Shown piece after piece: positions 1-11,310 of a stretch of 64,000 nt of DNA. Below the pieces are notes generated by a model that ran no database searches, was not told the DNA's origin, and saw nothing but the letters and a program-made list of their open reading frames with translations. A program made the position numbers and the translations under genes. Source of the stretch: Meandrina meandrites (taxonomy: Eukaryota > Cnidaria > Anthozoa > Scleractinia > Meandrinidae); contig OY855915.1 of NCBI GenBank assembly GCA_963693305.1, positions 17,363,222 to 17,427,221 on the forward strand. The letters run 5' to 3'. Within the stretch, counting starts at the first letter, position 1. Each line of letters begins with the position of its first letter.

Positions 1-117
1 TGAAATCCTTTCAAATCGACCCCTATTTGTGGGGGTAAATGCCGAAAAAAAGAGCGTTTTACCATGCGAAAAATCCCGTAACCAATCTCTTCTACGTTTT
101 CTTTTTACTGTTTTCAG

Positions 118-459
118 ATGAGTGGTCACACTACCAAACAATTATATGTTGCTCTCCTACTCTGGCTTGTAGCTCTTGCCACTCTCTATAACTCAAGACC
201 CGTCTCCGCCGCCAGACGCCACGGGGCCCCGTCAGTGATGGACCCGTGTCCCCCAAAATGCAAATCTTCAACGTTATTTCCTTGCCTTAAGAAATGCGAG
301 CTCAAAGACAAGGCATTCACTGACAAACAAATAGAATGTCAGCAAGATTGTACAAAGGAATTTCACAAGTGCATCGAGGAGTGTCACGCAAAAATCGAAA
401 AGGAGAACAAAGAAGTTGAAACAAAAGGAAAACCGAAGACCTCGATAGAAGCAGACTAA
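118..459 (+). CDS. Small secreted cysteine-rich protein (113 aa), last or only coding exon
   Basis: The ATG directly follows a pyrimidine-rich tract ending in CAG (ttactgttttcag), so it probably begins just after a 3' splice site, with a leader exon outside the window. Residues about 9-31 form a hydrophobic stretch ending near SRPVSA, a likely signal peptide, so the product should be secreted. The mature part carries eight cysteines as four C-x3-C motifs (CPPKC, CLKKC, CQQDC, CIEEC) in a highly charged, probably helical context, followed by a Lys/Glu-rich tail. Paired CX3C motifs suggest disulfide-linked helices. I do not recognise the family; host-defence or matrix peptides are possible, but no function is claimed. 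It could also start upstream if the preceding exon is coding. No homologue lies in the window. Confidence 0.6.
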   Translation: MSGHTTKQLYVALLLWLVALATLYNSRPVSAARRHGAPSVMDPCPPKCKSSTLFPCLKKCELKDKAFTDKQIECQQDCTKEFHKCIEECHAKIEKENKEVETKGKPKTSIEAD

Positions 460-475
460 TAATAATTTTGATAAA

Positions 476-545
476 GAGAACGGCACATTTGATTTGTTAA
501 CAGGACGTTTTTTGGACGTTTAACAACCATCTTCAGTTTGGAGTA
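476..545 (-). repeat. Dispersed repeat with decayed hammerhead-like core, copy 1
   Basis: This stretch, just after the stop codon of the small secreted gene, recurs almost identically at 5372-5455. On the minus strand it reads CTGAAGA, then a stem-forming stretch, then AAAA and ACGTC. This is the layout of a hammerhead core except that the expected GAAA has lost its G. It is probably the end of a Penelope-like element rather than part of the 3' UTR. Confidence 0.5.
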
Positions 546-559
546 AGTAACTTACAAAT

Positions 560-1768
560 GAATATATTTTATGAATATACTTAAATTACTGGAGGATGCA
601 TTTGTTAAGTATCAAATGCTCAGGCGGTTAAGTCTAGTGATCCAAGTTTTGTTTATGGAAACGCTGCAGCGTAACGTTAATTCATAATTAAAGAAAAATG
701 TAAATTTTAATAGTTGTCTTCTTTTTACAACTATTTTGCAGAACTGCAAAATAGGAGTTCAGTGAGCAAACGAATTCACTCGCTCGGTCACTCCTTCAGT
801 CGGTCCTTCCTTCCCTGGGTCGTAGACGTCTGTTTGTAATTCCGCTGACCAAATCATAATTGAACTCTGACGGATATTAAATGTAAATGTGAAACCTATA
901 CCCCATTCTCACCAACAAAACATGTTTAGTTAAACCAGGTTTTAAAAAAATCAAAATCAGCAACAGAAGCTAAGACTGAAAGACTAAATTTTGCATAGGG
1001 TATCAATAAGCTCTAACTTGTGCTAACAATGTGTTAAATTTGAAGTCGACAAACATCAGTTAGCAACTTCTATAAAGAGAACAATTAAACTAAACAGCCT
1101 TTAAAAGTGTTTAAGCTTTGGTGTGATCGGGTATTAGTGAAATAGAGATAAGATTTTATCAACCCTGTCACGAGCGTCAGGTGTACATGTAACTGTGTTC
1201 TAATCTGTGTTTGGCAAAAAAGGAACCAGCAAAACATTCCGTGTCTCGCTGTTATTAAATGAACACGGGCTTCAAGCGGGCGAGGAGGCTTAAAAACGTT
1301 CAAACGGAATGTTTTTGGTCGATGCACCAATGCATCAGCTTTGAATGGCTAGCCACAGTCATATTCCTTAGGTGAAATGCCGAAGCGATTGAAGCTCTTG
1401 AAACGAATTATCAGCTGTTTTCCCTCGAGCTGCATTGGGCTTAACGACGCGACGTGATTTAAAGTTGTGAAAATACTTCGTGAAGCGATGTGATTTCAAC
1501 TTGTAAAATTATGTCCTTAGCCGAAGTTAAAAATAAAAAATAAAAAAACAACATGGAATTTGATTTTGTGTGAGATGCGAGAGACTGGATATAAATGCCG
1601 CAATCGAGCAAAGCGGCCGATCGAACGGGCTCAGTCAGTCGGGAAAGTTACTTCGATTGTTTCTTTCAGAAAACATTGTCTGTGTCCCGATATATCTTTT
1701 TCGTTCTGATGTAACTTTTTTTCTTTTGAAAAGAAATTTTTAAAAAGGAAAGTAAAAATTTGAGCGAC
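560..1768. other. Intergenic, no gene seen
   Basis: This stretch is AT-rich, with only short ORFs that resemble nothing I know. A tandem-like TCAGTCGGTCCTTCC stretch lies near 790-820. Poly-A-rich sequence near 1530 may be a decayed retroposon tail. No RNA gene was recognised. Confidence 0.5.
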
Positions 1769-1772
1769 TTAA

Positions 1773-4700
1773 GAGCACGTGTCCACAAAAATCAGACATT
1801 GAGTGGCAAACTTCAAAATTTCAAAATCGCTCAAACTTTGGCTGTCAGTAGGCCATAATGAGTTATTCATCACCATGCAATTCATTTGTCAAATAACTTT
1901 TTCTCTCGGCAGGAAATGGCGATCATAAATTTCAAGGCCAGACACGGGAAAATTCGACTTGAAAATTAGCGGTTTTTATGCAAACTACTTGCCTTTACTA
2001 TAAAACATGAAGACATCCACTTGTTATCAGCTTATTCTACATCTTTTCCAGATTTTATTCTATAATTCCTATGAAGTTTAAATAAATTCATGACACTAAG
2101 AGAGATCTGAAAGAAATCCCACTCTTTCTCTATGGAAATGACAAGCAAATTTAAGAAATTATTTACCGTACTACCTTTATATCAAATAAACTGATATTTT
2201 GGAAATAAAGTTGGGAAGAAATGGTCTTTCAATTGATGTCACTTTTTGTCTGGGGAAATTAAATCGTTCTCTCTGAGAAAGCGCTAAAAATCACGAAATC
2301 AAGCAAATATGAGATTGCGTGACCGACGTGACAACGTTGGAAATTGCGATTTTCAAATATTTTGGCCCTATAAACTCCATAAAAATAAAAAGATCTTATT
2401 GCTACAGATGAATTTGCCATTCATTAACTTCCTGTGAAAAAAAAAAAAAAAAAAAAAACAGCGTTTGATTTTTATTAAAGCTTTCCCTCCGTTTTGCGTG
2501 CAAAGTGTACCCAGTTTATATCATTTTTTTCACTTGGATGTTGTGTTATGTGGATGCCTTTGTGAGCTAATAAGTAATTTATTAATGCTATCACTAATTT
2601 TAGAAAGTTGCTATTTCTAGTTGCTAGTTCTTAATACATATTTATTACTAAAACTGAACAACTTGTCATCGTTGTTATGGTTACTAATTCTAAACAAGTA
2701 TCCCTCCTGATTTTTGGATTTTCCCCCGGCCTTGCCGCATATCTCACGCGCTGTGTAATGACTGCAATGGGGTTATTGTGCTCTTTTCAGAGTATAATGA
2801 AAACAGACTGTTCCGGCGGGTCGTTTTCTCCTGAAATATTGAACCACAGAAAGTAAACTCATGCTTAGCTGGCTAGACTGGGTGCTTTCAGAACACGGAC
2901 ACTGGACATAATTTTATTCCTGAGTTAGATCAGGTAAGTTTGTAAAGTAAAGAAAATTATTATTTCAGAGCACTGCCTTAAAAGGTTCAGTCTGTGGAAT
3001 GATACAGCAAATAGTCCACTTGCAAACTTTTTACTGACGTTATTTGTATTTATTTTCAACAAAAATGACAATTTTCAACCTTTTACCTGTATTCCACTCT
3101 TTTTCGCACCAAAGAAATAACAAAAGGCAAAGCGTGACTCGAATGTATCTCGGGTTGATTCCACTGATTTGGATGTCGCAGCCACTACAACAAATTTACT
3201 GAACGACAAGTTTTGAAGAGTAATAAGGGTGCCCTAAAGCGAACCATTGACATCCACTTCTAATGTGCAAAATTGTCATTTTAAGTACATATGAGCATGA
3301 ATGGGGGCATCCTCGGAGACCTAGGGGCAGTTAGTCGTGGTAAAACGAAGTAAACCTGGCGGAAATCGTAGCGGCGAAAGTTTTAAGAGCCCCTGGGAAA
3401 CGAGTCTCTCCAGACCATTTCCAAGCGACTCTGCGAATGCTGGCTCCTGATTGAGCAAAAAAATCCTTTGTATTATTTTGCCCAATCGGCGAACAGTAAC
3501 TTCAGAGTCATTGGCGGCCGTTCGGCACACTCGTCTCATTTCATCTGGCACGTGCGGTAAAACAATGAACGCAGCGCGGACAAATTGCAGTCGGCCGAAA
3601 AATATTGAGATAAAGTCAGAAAAATGTAAAATCAAACGTACAAGCCAGTACTAGTAAATTTCAGAAAATTGAGACCTTAGAGCTTACATTAATCACTCAT
3701 TTAATTTCTTTTTTATATTTTTTTTATTTTCGGATATTTCGGCCGACTGGAATATTCCCGTGCTGCAAAGAAATACACGCAGTGCGGGACAGACGAGTGT
3801 GCTTGTTACACCCTTAATGTGCATGGAAAGTGGCTCTTAGCTGAAAGATTGTTTAACCGACCATGGATGGTAGAAAACAACGAAACTACGTAAGTTTACC
3901 ATTTCATGCAAATAGCATGGATATCCAAAGAATTTCGTGCTGCTCCCCAGCTACCGGTATATTACAAAGTGTAATGAACCATTTTCTTGTCTCACGCCAC
4001 CAGTAACAGAAGGGACGGCCCCTTCTTTGAGTTTGTTTTTAAATTGGAAAGGATACTTTGTTTGTTCGCTAAAACTTCCATTCGCTATTTATCAGTCCCC
4101 CAGTGGAAATTTAAATGTCTTGACTGTGTGTACATAAATTCTACCACCACTGTGGAGCATGAATTTGCTTATACATGGGTACGGTCGGTAGATTGATATA
4201 AGAAGCAAAAAACGTAGATTCCCAAAAGAAAATGATGTTGTTTTATGAACAGAAATGAAATCAGTTTATTTTTATCGAGTTTTGGCTAAAATATCCGGAA
4301 ATCACAATTTCCACCTTTGTCACGTCTGTCACGCAATCTCTTATTTGCTGATTTCGTGATTTTTAGCGCTTTCTCAGAGAGAACGATTTAATTTCCCCAG
4401 ACAAAAAGTGACATCAATTGAAAAACCATTTCTTCCTGACTTTATTTCCAAAATATCAGTTTATTTGATATAAAGGTAGTATGGTAAATAATTTCTTAAA
4501 TTTACCTTGTCATTTCCATAGAGAAAGAGTGGGATTTCTTTCAGATCTCTCTTAGTGCCATGAATTTATTTAAACTTCATAGAAATTATAGAATAAAATC
4601 TGGAGAAGATGTAGAATAAGCTGATAACAAGTGGATGTCTTCAGGTTTTATAGTAAAGACAGGTGGTTTGCTTAAAAACCGCTAATTTTCAAGTCGAATT

Positions 4701-4887
4701 TCCCCGTGTCTGGCCGTGAAATTTATGATCGCCATTTCCTGCTGACAGAAAAAGTTATTTGACAAATGAATTGCATGGCGATGAATAACTCATTATGGAC
4801 TACTAACAGTCAGCGTTTGAGCAATTTTGATTTTTCACACTTTGCCGCTATTTTCCGATTTTGTTTGATTCTTGCAGACATTCGCTC
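1773..4887. mobile_element. Long-terminal-inverted-repeat element, about 3.1 kb, flanked by TTAA
   Basis: Left arm about 1773-2396 and right arm about 4262-4887 are imperfect inverted copies, for example the shared stretch around agagatctgaaagaaatccc. Both outer ends meet a TTAA (1769-1772 and 4888-4891), the target piggyBac transposons use. Terminal bases GAGC/GCTC are inverted. The 1.9 kb core encodes no transposase. It contains a homopolymer A run (2438-2458) and the dispersed repeat at 3316-3560. The piggyBac link is inferred only from TTAA. Confidence 0.55.
3316..3560 (+). repeat. Dispersed repeat, copy 1 of 3
   Basis: Starts near tcctcggagacctaggggca and ends near the ggcacgtgcggtaaaacaat motif. 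The same sequence recurs at 13188-13631, where about 180 bp extra lies inside, and as a short inverted fragment at 39690-39757. No protein similarity was recognised in any frame. Confidence 0.65.
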
Positions 4888-4891
4888 TTAA

Positions 4892-5371
4892 AACAAATTA
4901 AAATGCGAGGTAATTTTTAGTGCATGTTTTGAGAAAAGATTTCTAATGGTAGAACGGCTGAACAGTTTCGGTCGCCTTTTGAGCATCTGAACAGTGAAAC
5001 CATTATTTTATAAAAGAACGCATTAAGTGACAATTGATGTGTTTGTACTATTTTGTTACCAGATTTAGCTAGCAAACCATGAATTTGTGGCATGCAACTT
5101 TTAGTTCAAACGCTTCACGCTTTCATTCTAGCTCTGTCGTGCGTATCCACTCACCCACTCACCCAGTATCTGACATGCTCAGCAAAAGAAGTGCGGCGAC
5201 TAGGACCGTAAAGTGAAGTTTCATCTTGAGTTCAGGAATTTGCTCGTCTGAAAGGGAGACTTCTTGCCCTTTGCTTGCAAACACAGCAAAACACTGTTAA
5301 TTAGTCTCTCCTATTTTATTTACTAGTAAAATAATGTCTCAAAGGTTGAGGTTTTACAAAACATGAAGTCA
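4892..5371. other. Intergenic, no gene seen
   Basis: A short unremarkable stretch between two repeats, with only tiny ORFs. Tandem CACTCACCCA occurs near 5150-5165. Confidence 0.5.
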
Positions 5372-5455
5372 AGAGAACGGCACATTTGATTTGTTAACAG
5401 GACGTTTTTTGGTCGTTTATTAACAACCATCTTCAGTTGGGAGTAATAAATTCAC
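5372..5455 (-). repeat. Dispersed repeat with decayed hammerhead-like core, copy 2
   Basis: A direct copy of 476-545. On the minus strand CTGAAGA is followed by an eight-base-pair stem (TGGTTGTT with AACGACCA), then AAAA instead of GAAA, then ACGTCC. Stem II is better preserved than in copy 1. Confidence 0.5.
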
Positions 5456-6079
5456 AGATGAAGGTGCTCGTTGAACTACCGAAAGACGTTTTTGTTAAAA
5501 AATAAATGCGTTGTTCGCTTTCTTAAAACCGAAGTCATTAAGGATTTTGTTTGCATGGTAACACTTTTAGTACCAAGACCAAGAAATGATACTCCCTACG
5601 TCAACAACTATTGCTGATAATCCTCTGCATTCTCGTCACCTTGTCTATTGACAAAGTATTGACATTCCAGGGAGAAATTAAATGTTGTTATAGTGTAGAA
5701 CCTTCAACCCATAAGGGTTGAACTCCTTATGAGTTTCTGGTAGAACCAATGTTGACCAGACACTCTTGGATTTGATAGGCACCCAGCCGACACCTTGCCA
5801 GTTCCCAGAGACCGCGATCCTTTCAGTCAGCGTCTGATCACCGCTAACCGAAAACACGCAGATGCCGTCAGACAAGATTGCCAAGCGCGTTTATCTTTAT
5901 GTTCTTTTGCTCCTTTGACTAACCACGCGATTTCTATGGAGGGGGATACTGGACAAAAATGTAATTGTAGTGGTACTACGTGCTGCATTATATCCTACCA
6001 CGCGTTGATACCCAAAACTACCCGGTGTGTTGTTATATCGTACCCGATATGTCGCTTTATCGTAGTGCTCAAGCCATAA

Positions 6080-6300
6080 CACCGTACCGTGTGCTGCTAT
6101 ATCGTACCCGATCATTAAATATCGTAAGTGATATGCAGTTATATCGTATTGCTAAAGCCACAACATCGTACCGTGTGCTGCTATATCGTACCCGATGATA
6201 ACATATCGTAAGTGATACGCAGTTATATCGTATTGCTTAAGCCATAATGTCGTACCGTATGCTGCTATATCGTACCCGATGATGGTTTATCGTATCGTTC
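6080..6300 (+). repeat. Minisatellite of about 84-bp units in left arm
   Basis: The string cgtaccgtgtgctgctatat or close variants recurs near 6083, 6168 and 6252, with TATCGTAAGTGATAYGCAGT between. The inverted counterpart fills about 8390-8680. ORFs reading through it encode a repetitive peptide and are not genes. Confidence 0.75.
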
Positions 6301-7044
6301 ATGCCATTTCATTGCGACAAACTGGTCAGCGGCTTATACTTAGGTAGGTACCTCATGCATGGGGACACAAAATGTCCCGGATTTGATTTAAAGACGTGTA
6401 ACTGTGAAGGGGTGCAATTTGAAAAAAAATCGAAAATTATCAAACTTGGCCAGAATGTAGGTCTAGTGGAACTATTTACAGCTATTTCGAGAAAGGTTGT
6501 CGGAAAAAAAAAACTTCAAAGTGCATGCGACAAGACCGAAAGGTGGTCTGGGTATTCACTGGAATTTTGCATATTGGCCTAGAGGAAATTTACAAGTTTG
6601 TATTTTTGCACGTGGAGAATTTGTTTTTCCTCTCAGGAGACCTTTATCTGTAGCTTTACTTTTACTGTCGCATGTCTTTGAGTGAGGAAAAATTCTTCTA
6701 AACTTCAGAGGGTCTAAACGTACCTTGTTTCTACATGTCTGAAAAGAAAGAAAACCTGAAATTCGCGCTTATTTTGTTGTTATATCTCATTAGTATTCAA
6801 CACGTGCAGTAGCTCAATACGTCTACCCATACTACCTTTAGGGATTGGCTTGTGCAGTTTTCTGCTTTTTTCCGACAACGTTTCTCGAAATAGCTGTATA
6901 TGAAAAAGAAAAATACTTCAAGTTCAATCAAATTTTTCTTTTATGCGATAATGTTTTTGGGCTTCTCAAATAACAAAATTTGACAGCGCGTGCAATGCAA
7001 GTGTCAAACGAAGAAAAGCAAGGCTGATTGAACAGCTGGGAACT

Positions 7045-7095
7045 ATATATATTTCCAATATTTCGGAAGGCACGGCCTTCCTTCTTCAGGGTGTT
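7045..7095 (-). ncRNA. Hammerhead-ribozyme-like motif at the 3' end of a Penelope-like element
   Basis: On the minus strand the order is CTGAAGA (7083-7089), a stem II hairpin AGGAAGGC/GCCTTCC, then GAAA (7061-7064). A five-base-pair stem III follows (ATATT with AATAT around a GGA loop), then A at the expected cleavage position. All conserved core positions are present except the common U7 to A change. Stem I pairing is weak. Hammerhead motifs with short stem III are known from Penelope-like element ends, and this one lies just downstream of a Penelope-type ORF on the same strand. Confidence 0.6.
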
Positions 7096-7328
7096 ACAAA
7101 GAATGACTCTAAAAGCTAAACGTTACAAATTTTAAATATAGGAAATACGATATAACAAGCAAATAATGATAACGTACTAATCTAAGTGACGCGGCTAAGA
7201 GATAAATAACGGTAGAAAGAAACGTTAAAATTTGAAATTTAAAAATATGGAGAAACGTTACAGTATGAAATGCTGTGAAAAAGCTATAAATGGCACAAAA
7301 GGTAGAATGCTGTTACTAAAATAACGTA

Positions 7329-7613
7329 CTAAGTTTCATCTTTCTTATTTAAACCTTGTGGTTCAAGAGTTTGACCTCTTTCAATGAGGTATGCTTCTCT
7401 TGCCTTACGTACACTGTCACGATTAGATTGAACGAGTTCAAGAGGAATTAGTTGCATGTCAGTAGCGTTATGATTGTTACACAAAAAATGTTCTGATACT
7501 GTGGTGGGCTTAGAGCTGTTAGTTGCAATGCAAGTGTCGCTATTTCGTGTCACGGTATTCCCATCAATAAAATGGCAAAATTGACAGTTAAAACTTGTAC
7601 TTTGGTTCGTCAT
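7329..7613 (-). pseudogene. Penelope-like element, C-terminal GIY-YIG endonuclease tail fragment
   Basis: The 94-residue frame ends in a segment with HFLCNNHNATDMQLIPLE, then RKAREAYLIERGQTLEPQG and a final LNKKDE. This matches my memory of the conserved tail of GIY-YIG endonucleases carried by Penelope-like retroelements (HF..H...DM..., then R..RE..LI...T..P.GLN). The reverse transcriptase and the GIY and YIG strands themselves are missing upstream, so this is a 5'-truncated relic. It sits between the arms of the 5936-8816 element, and its 3' side leads to the hammerhead-like motif. Confidence 0.65.
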
Positions 7614-8823
7614 CTAGTGTTATAAAAATGTAACCCAATAGAAGAGTAACGTTTCGTCTTAAATTTAATATAAAAATATTCTTGGGCTACTGCAACAACG
7701 AATTATGAGCGCGCTTTACGCAAGTTCTTCGGAGCTCAGCATCTTGGCCATCGCTTGGAAGACATGTCACGCAATTTCAAATGTAAGGATTTTTGAGCTC
7801 AGTGACACTTGCGTACATCGCTCTCAAAGTTCCTTATTTGAGTAGCCCAAAAATATATTGGAAGCCGAAATGTTGTTCTTTTGTTGGGATTTATTTTATA
7901 GCACCGGCTTATGTACCAAGTTGAGTTTTTTTCGCTCTCAATTTTGCCATTTTTTGACATGCAGAAATCGGCAAAATAGGCCGAAAATTTAAAATTTGAC
8001 TGAAAACATATTTTCAAGCTGTATGTCTTCTTTTGAATGATGTAGTAATTGCTTTGCTTTGCCTTTTTGTTCATTTTTGGTAAGTTTTTAAATCATGTGT
8101 TGTATGAGCCCCTTGTGCCGTAGCTTTCAAACCGTCATTCGCGTAAAAGAAAAATTTGATTGAACTTAACGTATTTTTTTTTCACATAAATAGTTCCACT
8201 AGACCTACATTCTGGCCAAGTTTGATAATTTTCGATTTTTTTTTTCAAATTGCACCCCTTCACAGTTACACGTCTTAAAATCAAATCCGGGACATTTTGT
8301 GTCCCCATGCATGAGGTACCTACCTAAGTATAAGCCGCTGACCAGTTTGTCGCAATGAAATGGCATGAACGATACGATAAACCATCATCGGGTACGATAT
8401 AGCAGCATACGGTACGACATTATGGCTTAAGCAATACGATATAACTGCGTATCACTTACGATATGTTATCATCGGGTACGATATAGCAGCACACGGTACG
8501 ATGTTGTGGCTTTAGCAATACGATATAACTGCATATCACTTACGATATGTTATCATCGGGTACGATATAGCAGCACACGGTACGATGTTATGGCTTTAGC
8601 ACTACGATATAACTGCATATCACTTACGATATTTAATGATCGGGTACGATATAGCAGCACACGGTACGGTGTAATGGCTTGAGCACTACGATAAAGCGAC
8701 ATATCGGGTACGATGTAACAACACACCGGGTAGTTTTGGGTATCAACGCGTGGTAGGATATAATGCAGCACGTAGTACCACTACAATTACATTTTTGTCC
8801 AGTATCCCCCTCCATAGATTTCT

Positions 8824-9717
8824 GTTAGAACTAAGAATGAGTCTGCCACACTACAGTATGTTTTAGGTTACTCGCTCTATACTAACTCAACGACAATAAC
8901 ACAATATAAATTTCAAACTGGCACAAACAATTAATTTACCTTTCTTAAGATTCCATATTGTTTGGTCATTTTCTAGACAGGCAAAGCAAAACAGACTTTT
9001 ATTTACATTTCAGCTGAAATTTTTGGATTTTTTTGGTAAATGGTAAGCAATCATTGTTTTCTCCCTCTCTTGAACAATAGTCACTGTAGCTAAGAATGCT
9101 GCTTACTGGAACTACACTTATATTCTATTAGTTTTAATTTTAGCTGGCCATATACGTGGATATGTTGAATTTTACGGTGTGTGAATTAGAATAAGAATAG
9201 CGTTAAGCTCTTTCTGAAATCACCTTATTTTCTGTATAAAAGTTAAAAGTGAAAATACATCGGAATGAGTGCTAGCAAAGAGGTGTTCGTATATGTACGG
9301 TATGCCTTGTTACGTGGGTTTACAGATAAAAAGCGCGGATATTTTACGAGTTTCGTAAAATGTGAGAAATAGGTAAAATGTCCACGAGTATTATCTGTAA
9401 AATCATTGAATGGTAGGATAATTTTCATTCTTATGTTGCACCTCTATGGCAGGCACGGAGATACTAAGATACAGGCAAAATAATTTCCGCGCATGCGAAG
9501 AAGTGCAGCGGGATTGAGGGTTTCCGTCGCTGAGGAGAAGTGGGCGAGGCATAAAGTATCTTAAACCAAACTCTCGGGGCATGAACGCATAACAGAACGA
9601 CTTCAAGTCAGGAGGGCGAATAAATACCATGCGCAATACGCAGGGGCATTACGAAGGTCTCTGGGGGGGGGGGGGGGGGGAATGTGCCAGTTATTTTATG
9701 TAGCGCGCGTGGATAGC
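8824..9717. other. Intergenic, no gene seen
   Basis: No recognisable coding potential. An uninterrupted G tract occurs at about 9663-9680. Confidence 0.5.
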
Positions 9718-9731
9718 ATAGGATAGGATAG

Positions 9732-9778
<47 letters not shown>

Positions 9779-10140
9779 GGACTATCTATCTATCTAACTA
9801 ACTACAAAAATTTAATAACAACAAATTCAAATAACAAAACAAGAAAAGTCTGCTTTTCATGGAGGCCGTGTCTAAAATTTACTTAAAATTAAGATATTAC
9901 TTCAAACTGTGCCGACTTAATTTAGATTTGAAATCGGCCAGTGAAGATGCTTGTCTTAGGTCTATAGGTAAGTTGTTCCACAACTGAGCTCCACTGTACG
10001 AAAAACTTTTCTTGAGATAATCAGTTCGAGGTTGTGGAAGAACTAATTTGTTTTCGGTATTCCTTAAACGATAAGCACTAACATCGTCACGATATACGAA
10101 TCTTGATCTCAGATAATCAGGAGTCATACCATGTAATGGC
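9718..10140 (-). mobile_element. LINE 3' end (L2/CR1-like), 5'-truncated
   Basis: The minus strand runs from a reverse-transcriptase tail fragment through a short AT-rich 3' UTR to a GGATA/TATCC pentanucleotide tail at 9718-9735. L2 and CR1 elements end in microsatellite-like tails rather than poly(A). The 5' boundary is uncertain, since the sequence from 10160 belongs to another repeat also found near 41036. Confidence 0.65.
9897..10127 (-). pseudogene. LINE reverse transcriptase, extreme C-terminal fragment
   Basis: Seventy-six residues contain SRFVYRDDVSAYRLRNTENK, PQPRTDYLKKSFSYSGAQLW and NNLPIDLRQASSLADFKSKL. This is the typical C-terminal tail of cnidarian L2/CR1-type LINE polyproteins (the YSGA.LWN.LP...R...SL..FK..L signature). 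Catalytic reverse-transcriptase motifs are absent, so this is a truncated relic that cannot support retrotransposition. Confidence 0.75.
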
Positions 10141-10159
10141 CATTTCGATGCGAACTTAC

Positions 10160-10375
10160 CAATGAAAACAGTGTTTCTATATCCTGGACACGGGTGCTTC
10201 GTATTTTCTATGAAGACGAACGGTGATTTGTAAAGCTGGCTCGAGTTTTTGAAAACAATGGCAATATCAACTACATCTGGTCTCCATATAATAAAAAGAA
10301 CATTACATGTTGGCTCATAGATATGAATTTTATGTTCTCGTGGGAAAAACGATATCTTACTTGTTCTCTGCGCTC
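10160..10375. repeat. Dispersed repeat shared with 41036-41304
   Basis: The stretch from gtgtttctatatcctggaca to the gctcactcgtgagat region recurs at 41036-41270, with small indels. In the second copy it closes into a foldback structure; here the right arm is missing. Confidence 0.65.
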
Positions 10376-10689
10376 ACTCGTGAGATAAAATAAAAGCCAG
10401 CAACTGAAAATCATGCTCACATCATTTTCTTTGGTCTAAGGTGCTTTGTAAGCACGTGGGAAGTAACTTCGCGTCATTTATTCCTATATCTTTTTCCTAC
10501 TTTAAAAAGAAGACTTCCAAGGAAAAATGAATAAGTTATTTACCGGTCTAGGTCGGTCCATATGGGGAAATTGTGCCCTTGGTCTTGAATACGGCCCTCG
10601 GCCTTCGGGCCCGGGCACAGTTTTTTCCTATACCGGCCAAATAACATATATTCTTCATTGGGGAACTTTTAATTAAGCCTTAAAAATAT

Positions 10690-11110
10690 TGTATTTAAAA
10701 TATTTGGCTTGTTTTTTTTTTTGTAGTAGCTTTGCAAATGTTCACAAGAACATTTGTGTCCAGCAAATACTTATTTGATTTCTTTTGAAACTGCAGCTTA
10801 ATTGGGAAGTTCTGAAGTTTTAATTTAAAACACAACCAATTATTTTTCAAAAAACACAACGTGAAGAGTCTCGTGTTCACCGACACTTCATAGCAACGAT
10901 ATCAAACAGTTAGCCCAAGACAAGACAAACAATCATTTTAGTGGTTTCTTTTTTTCTCGACTTTTTAACCACAATTCGAATGACTGAGTGATCCTTTAAA
11001 ATTTTACCTCCAGCTTTTTAAATTAGTTCAGAAAATTTATTAAGTTTAACGTAATATTCATTTATTATTATAAATAATTAAACTTCGTTTCATTTTAGAA
11101 CTCGATTTAG
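10690..11110. repeat. Upstream block of the PAN-gene duplication unit, copy A (distal part)
   Basis: Similar to about 24590-25080 (shared stretches include ttgggaagttctgaagtttt and the AT-rich block near 11000-11100). It precedes gene copy 1 as the B block precedes copy 2, so the duplicated unit extended well upstream of the coding exons. No coding sequence is seen in it. Confidence 0.55.
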
Positions 11111-11162
11111 TAATCAAGCTTTCTTTTCAAATATATTCTGTCACATACATATGGGTTATTGA

Positions 11163-11310
11163 CCAAGCGTGAGGTCAAGATGGCAGGATATTGGCCAAAT
11201 TCTTTTTTTGGCGCGTTTATGGACCGAGACGAAGTCGAAGTCCATAAACACGCAAAAAAAAAAAAAAAGAACGAGGCCAATATCCTGCCATCTTGACCGA
11301 AAAAGCTTGG
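11163..11310. mobile_element. Foldback MITE
   Basis: Arms around gtcaagatggcaggatattgg (11172 on) and its complement (11278-11296) flank an inner inverted pair gtttatggac/gtccataaac and an A run. Non-coding. Confidence 0.6.

Larger units (their letters stand above)
5936..8816. mobile_element. Long-inverted-repeat element, about 2.9 kb, with internal tandem repeats
   Basis: Arms about 5936-6476 and 8186-8816 are near-perfect inverted copies ending in ATGGAGGGGGATACTGGAC and its complement. GATTTCT lies immediately outside both ends (5929-5935 and 8817-8823), a likely target-site duplication. Each arm holds about three copies of an 84-bp unit built on TATCGTACCCGAT and ACGATATAACTGC. The core carries an inner inverted repeat (about 6478-6515 with 6866-6900) and a Penelope-like fragment. 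No transposase was recognised. Confidence 0.7.

Noticed and set aside
5980..6198. Repetitive Tyr-Arg-rich ORF, mirrored at 8553-8771
   Set aside because: It lies wholly in the 84-bp minisatellite of the inverted arms and exists as mirror copies, so it reflects the repeat.
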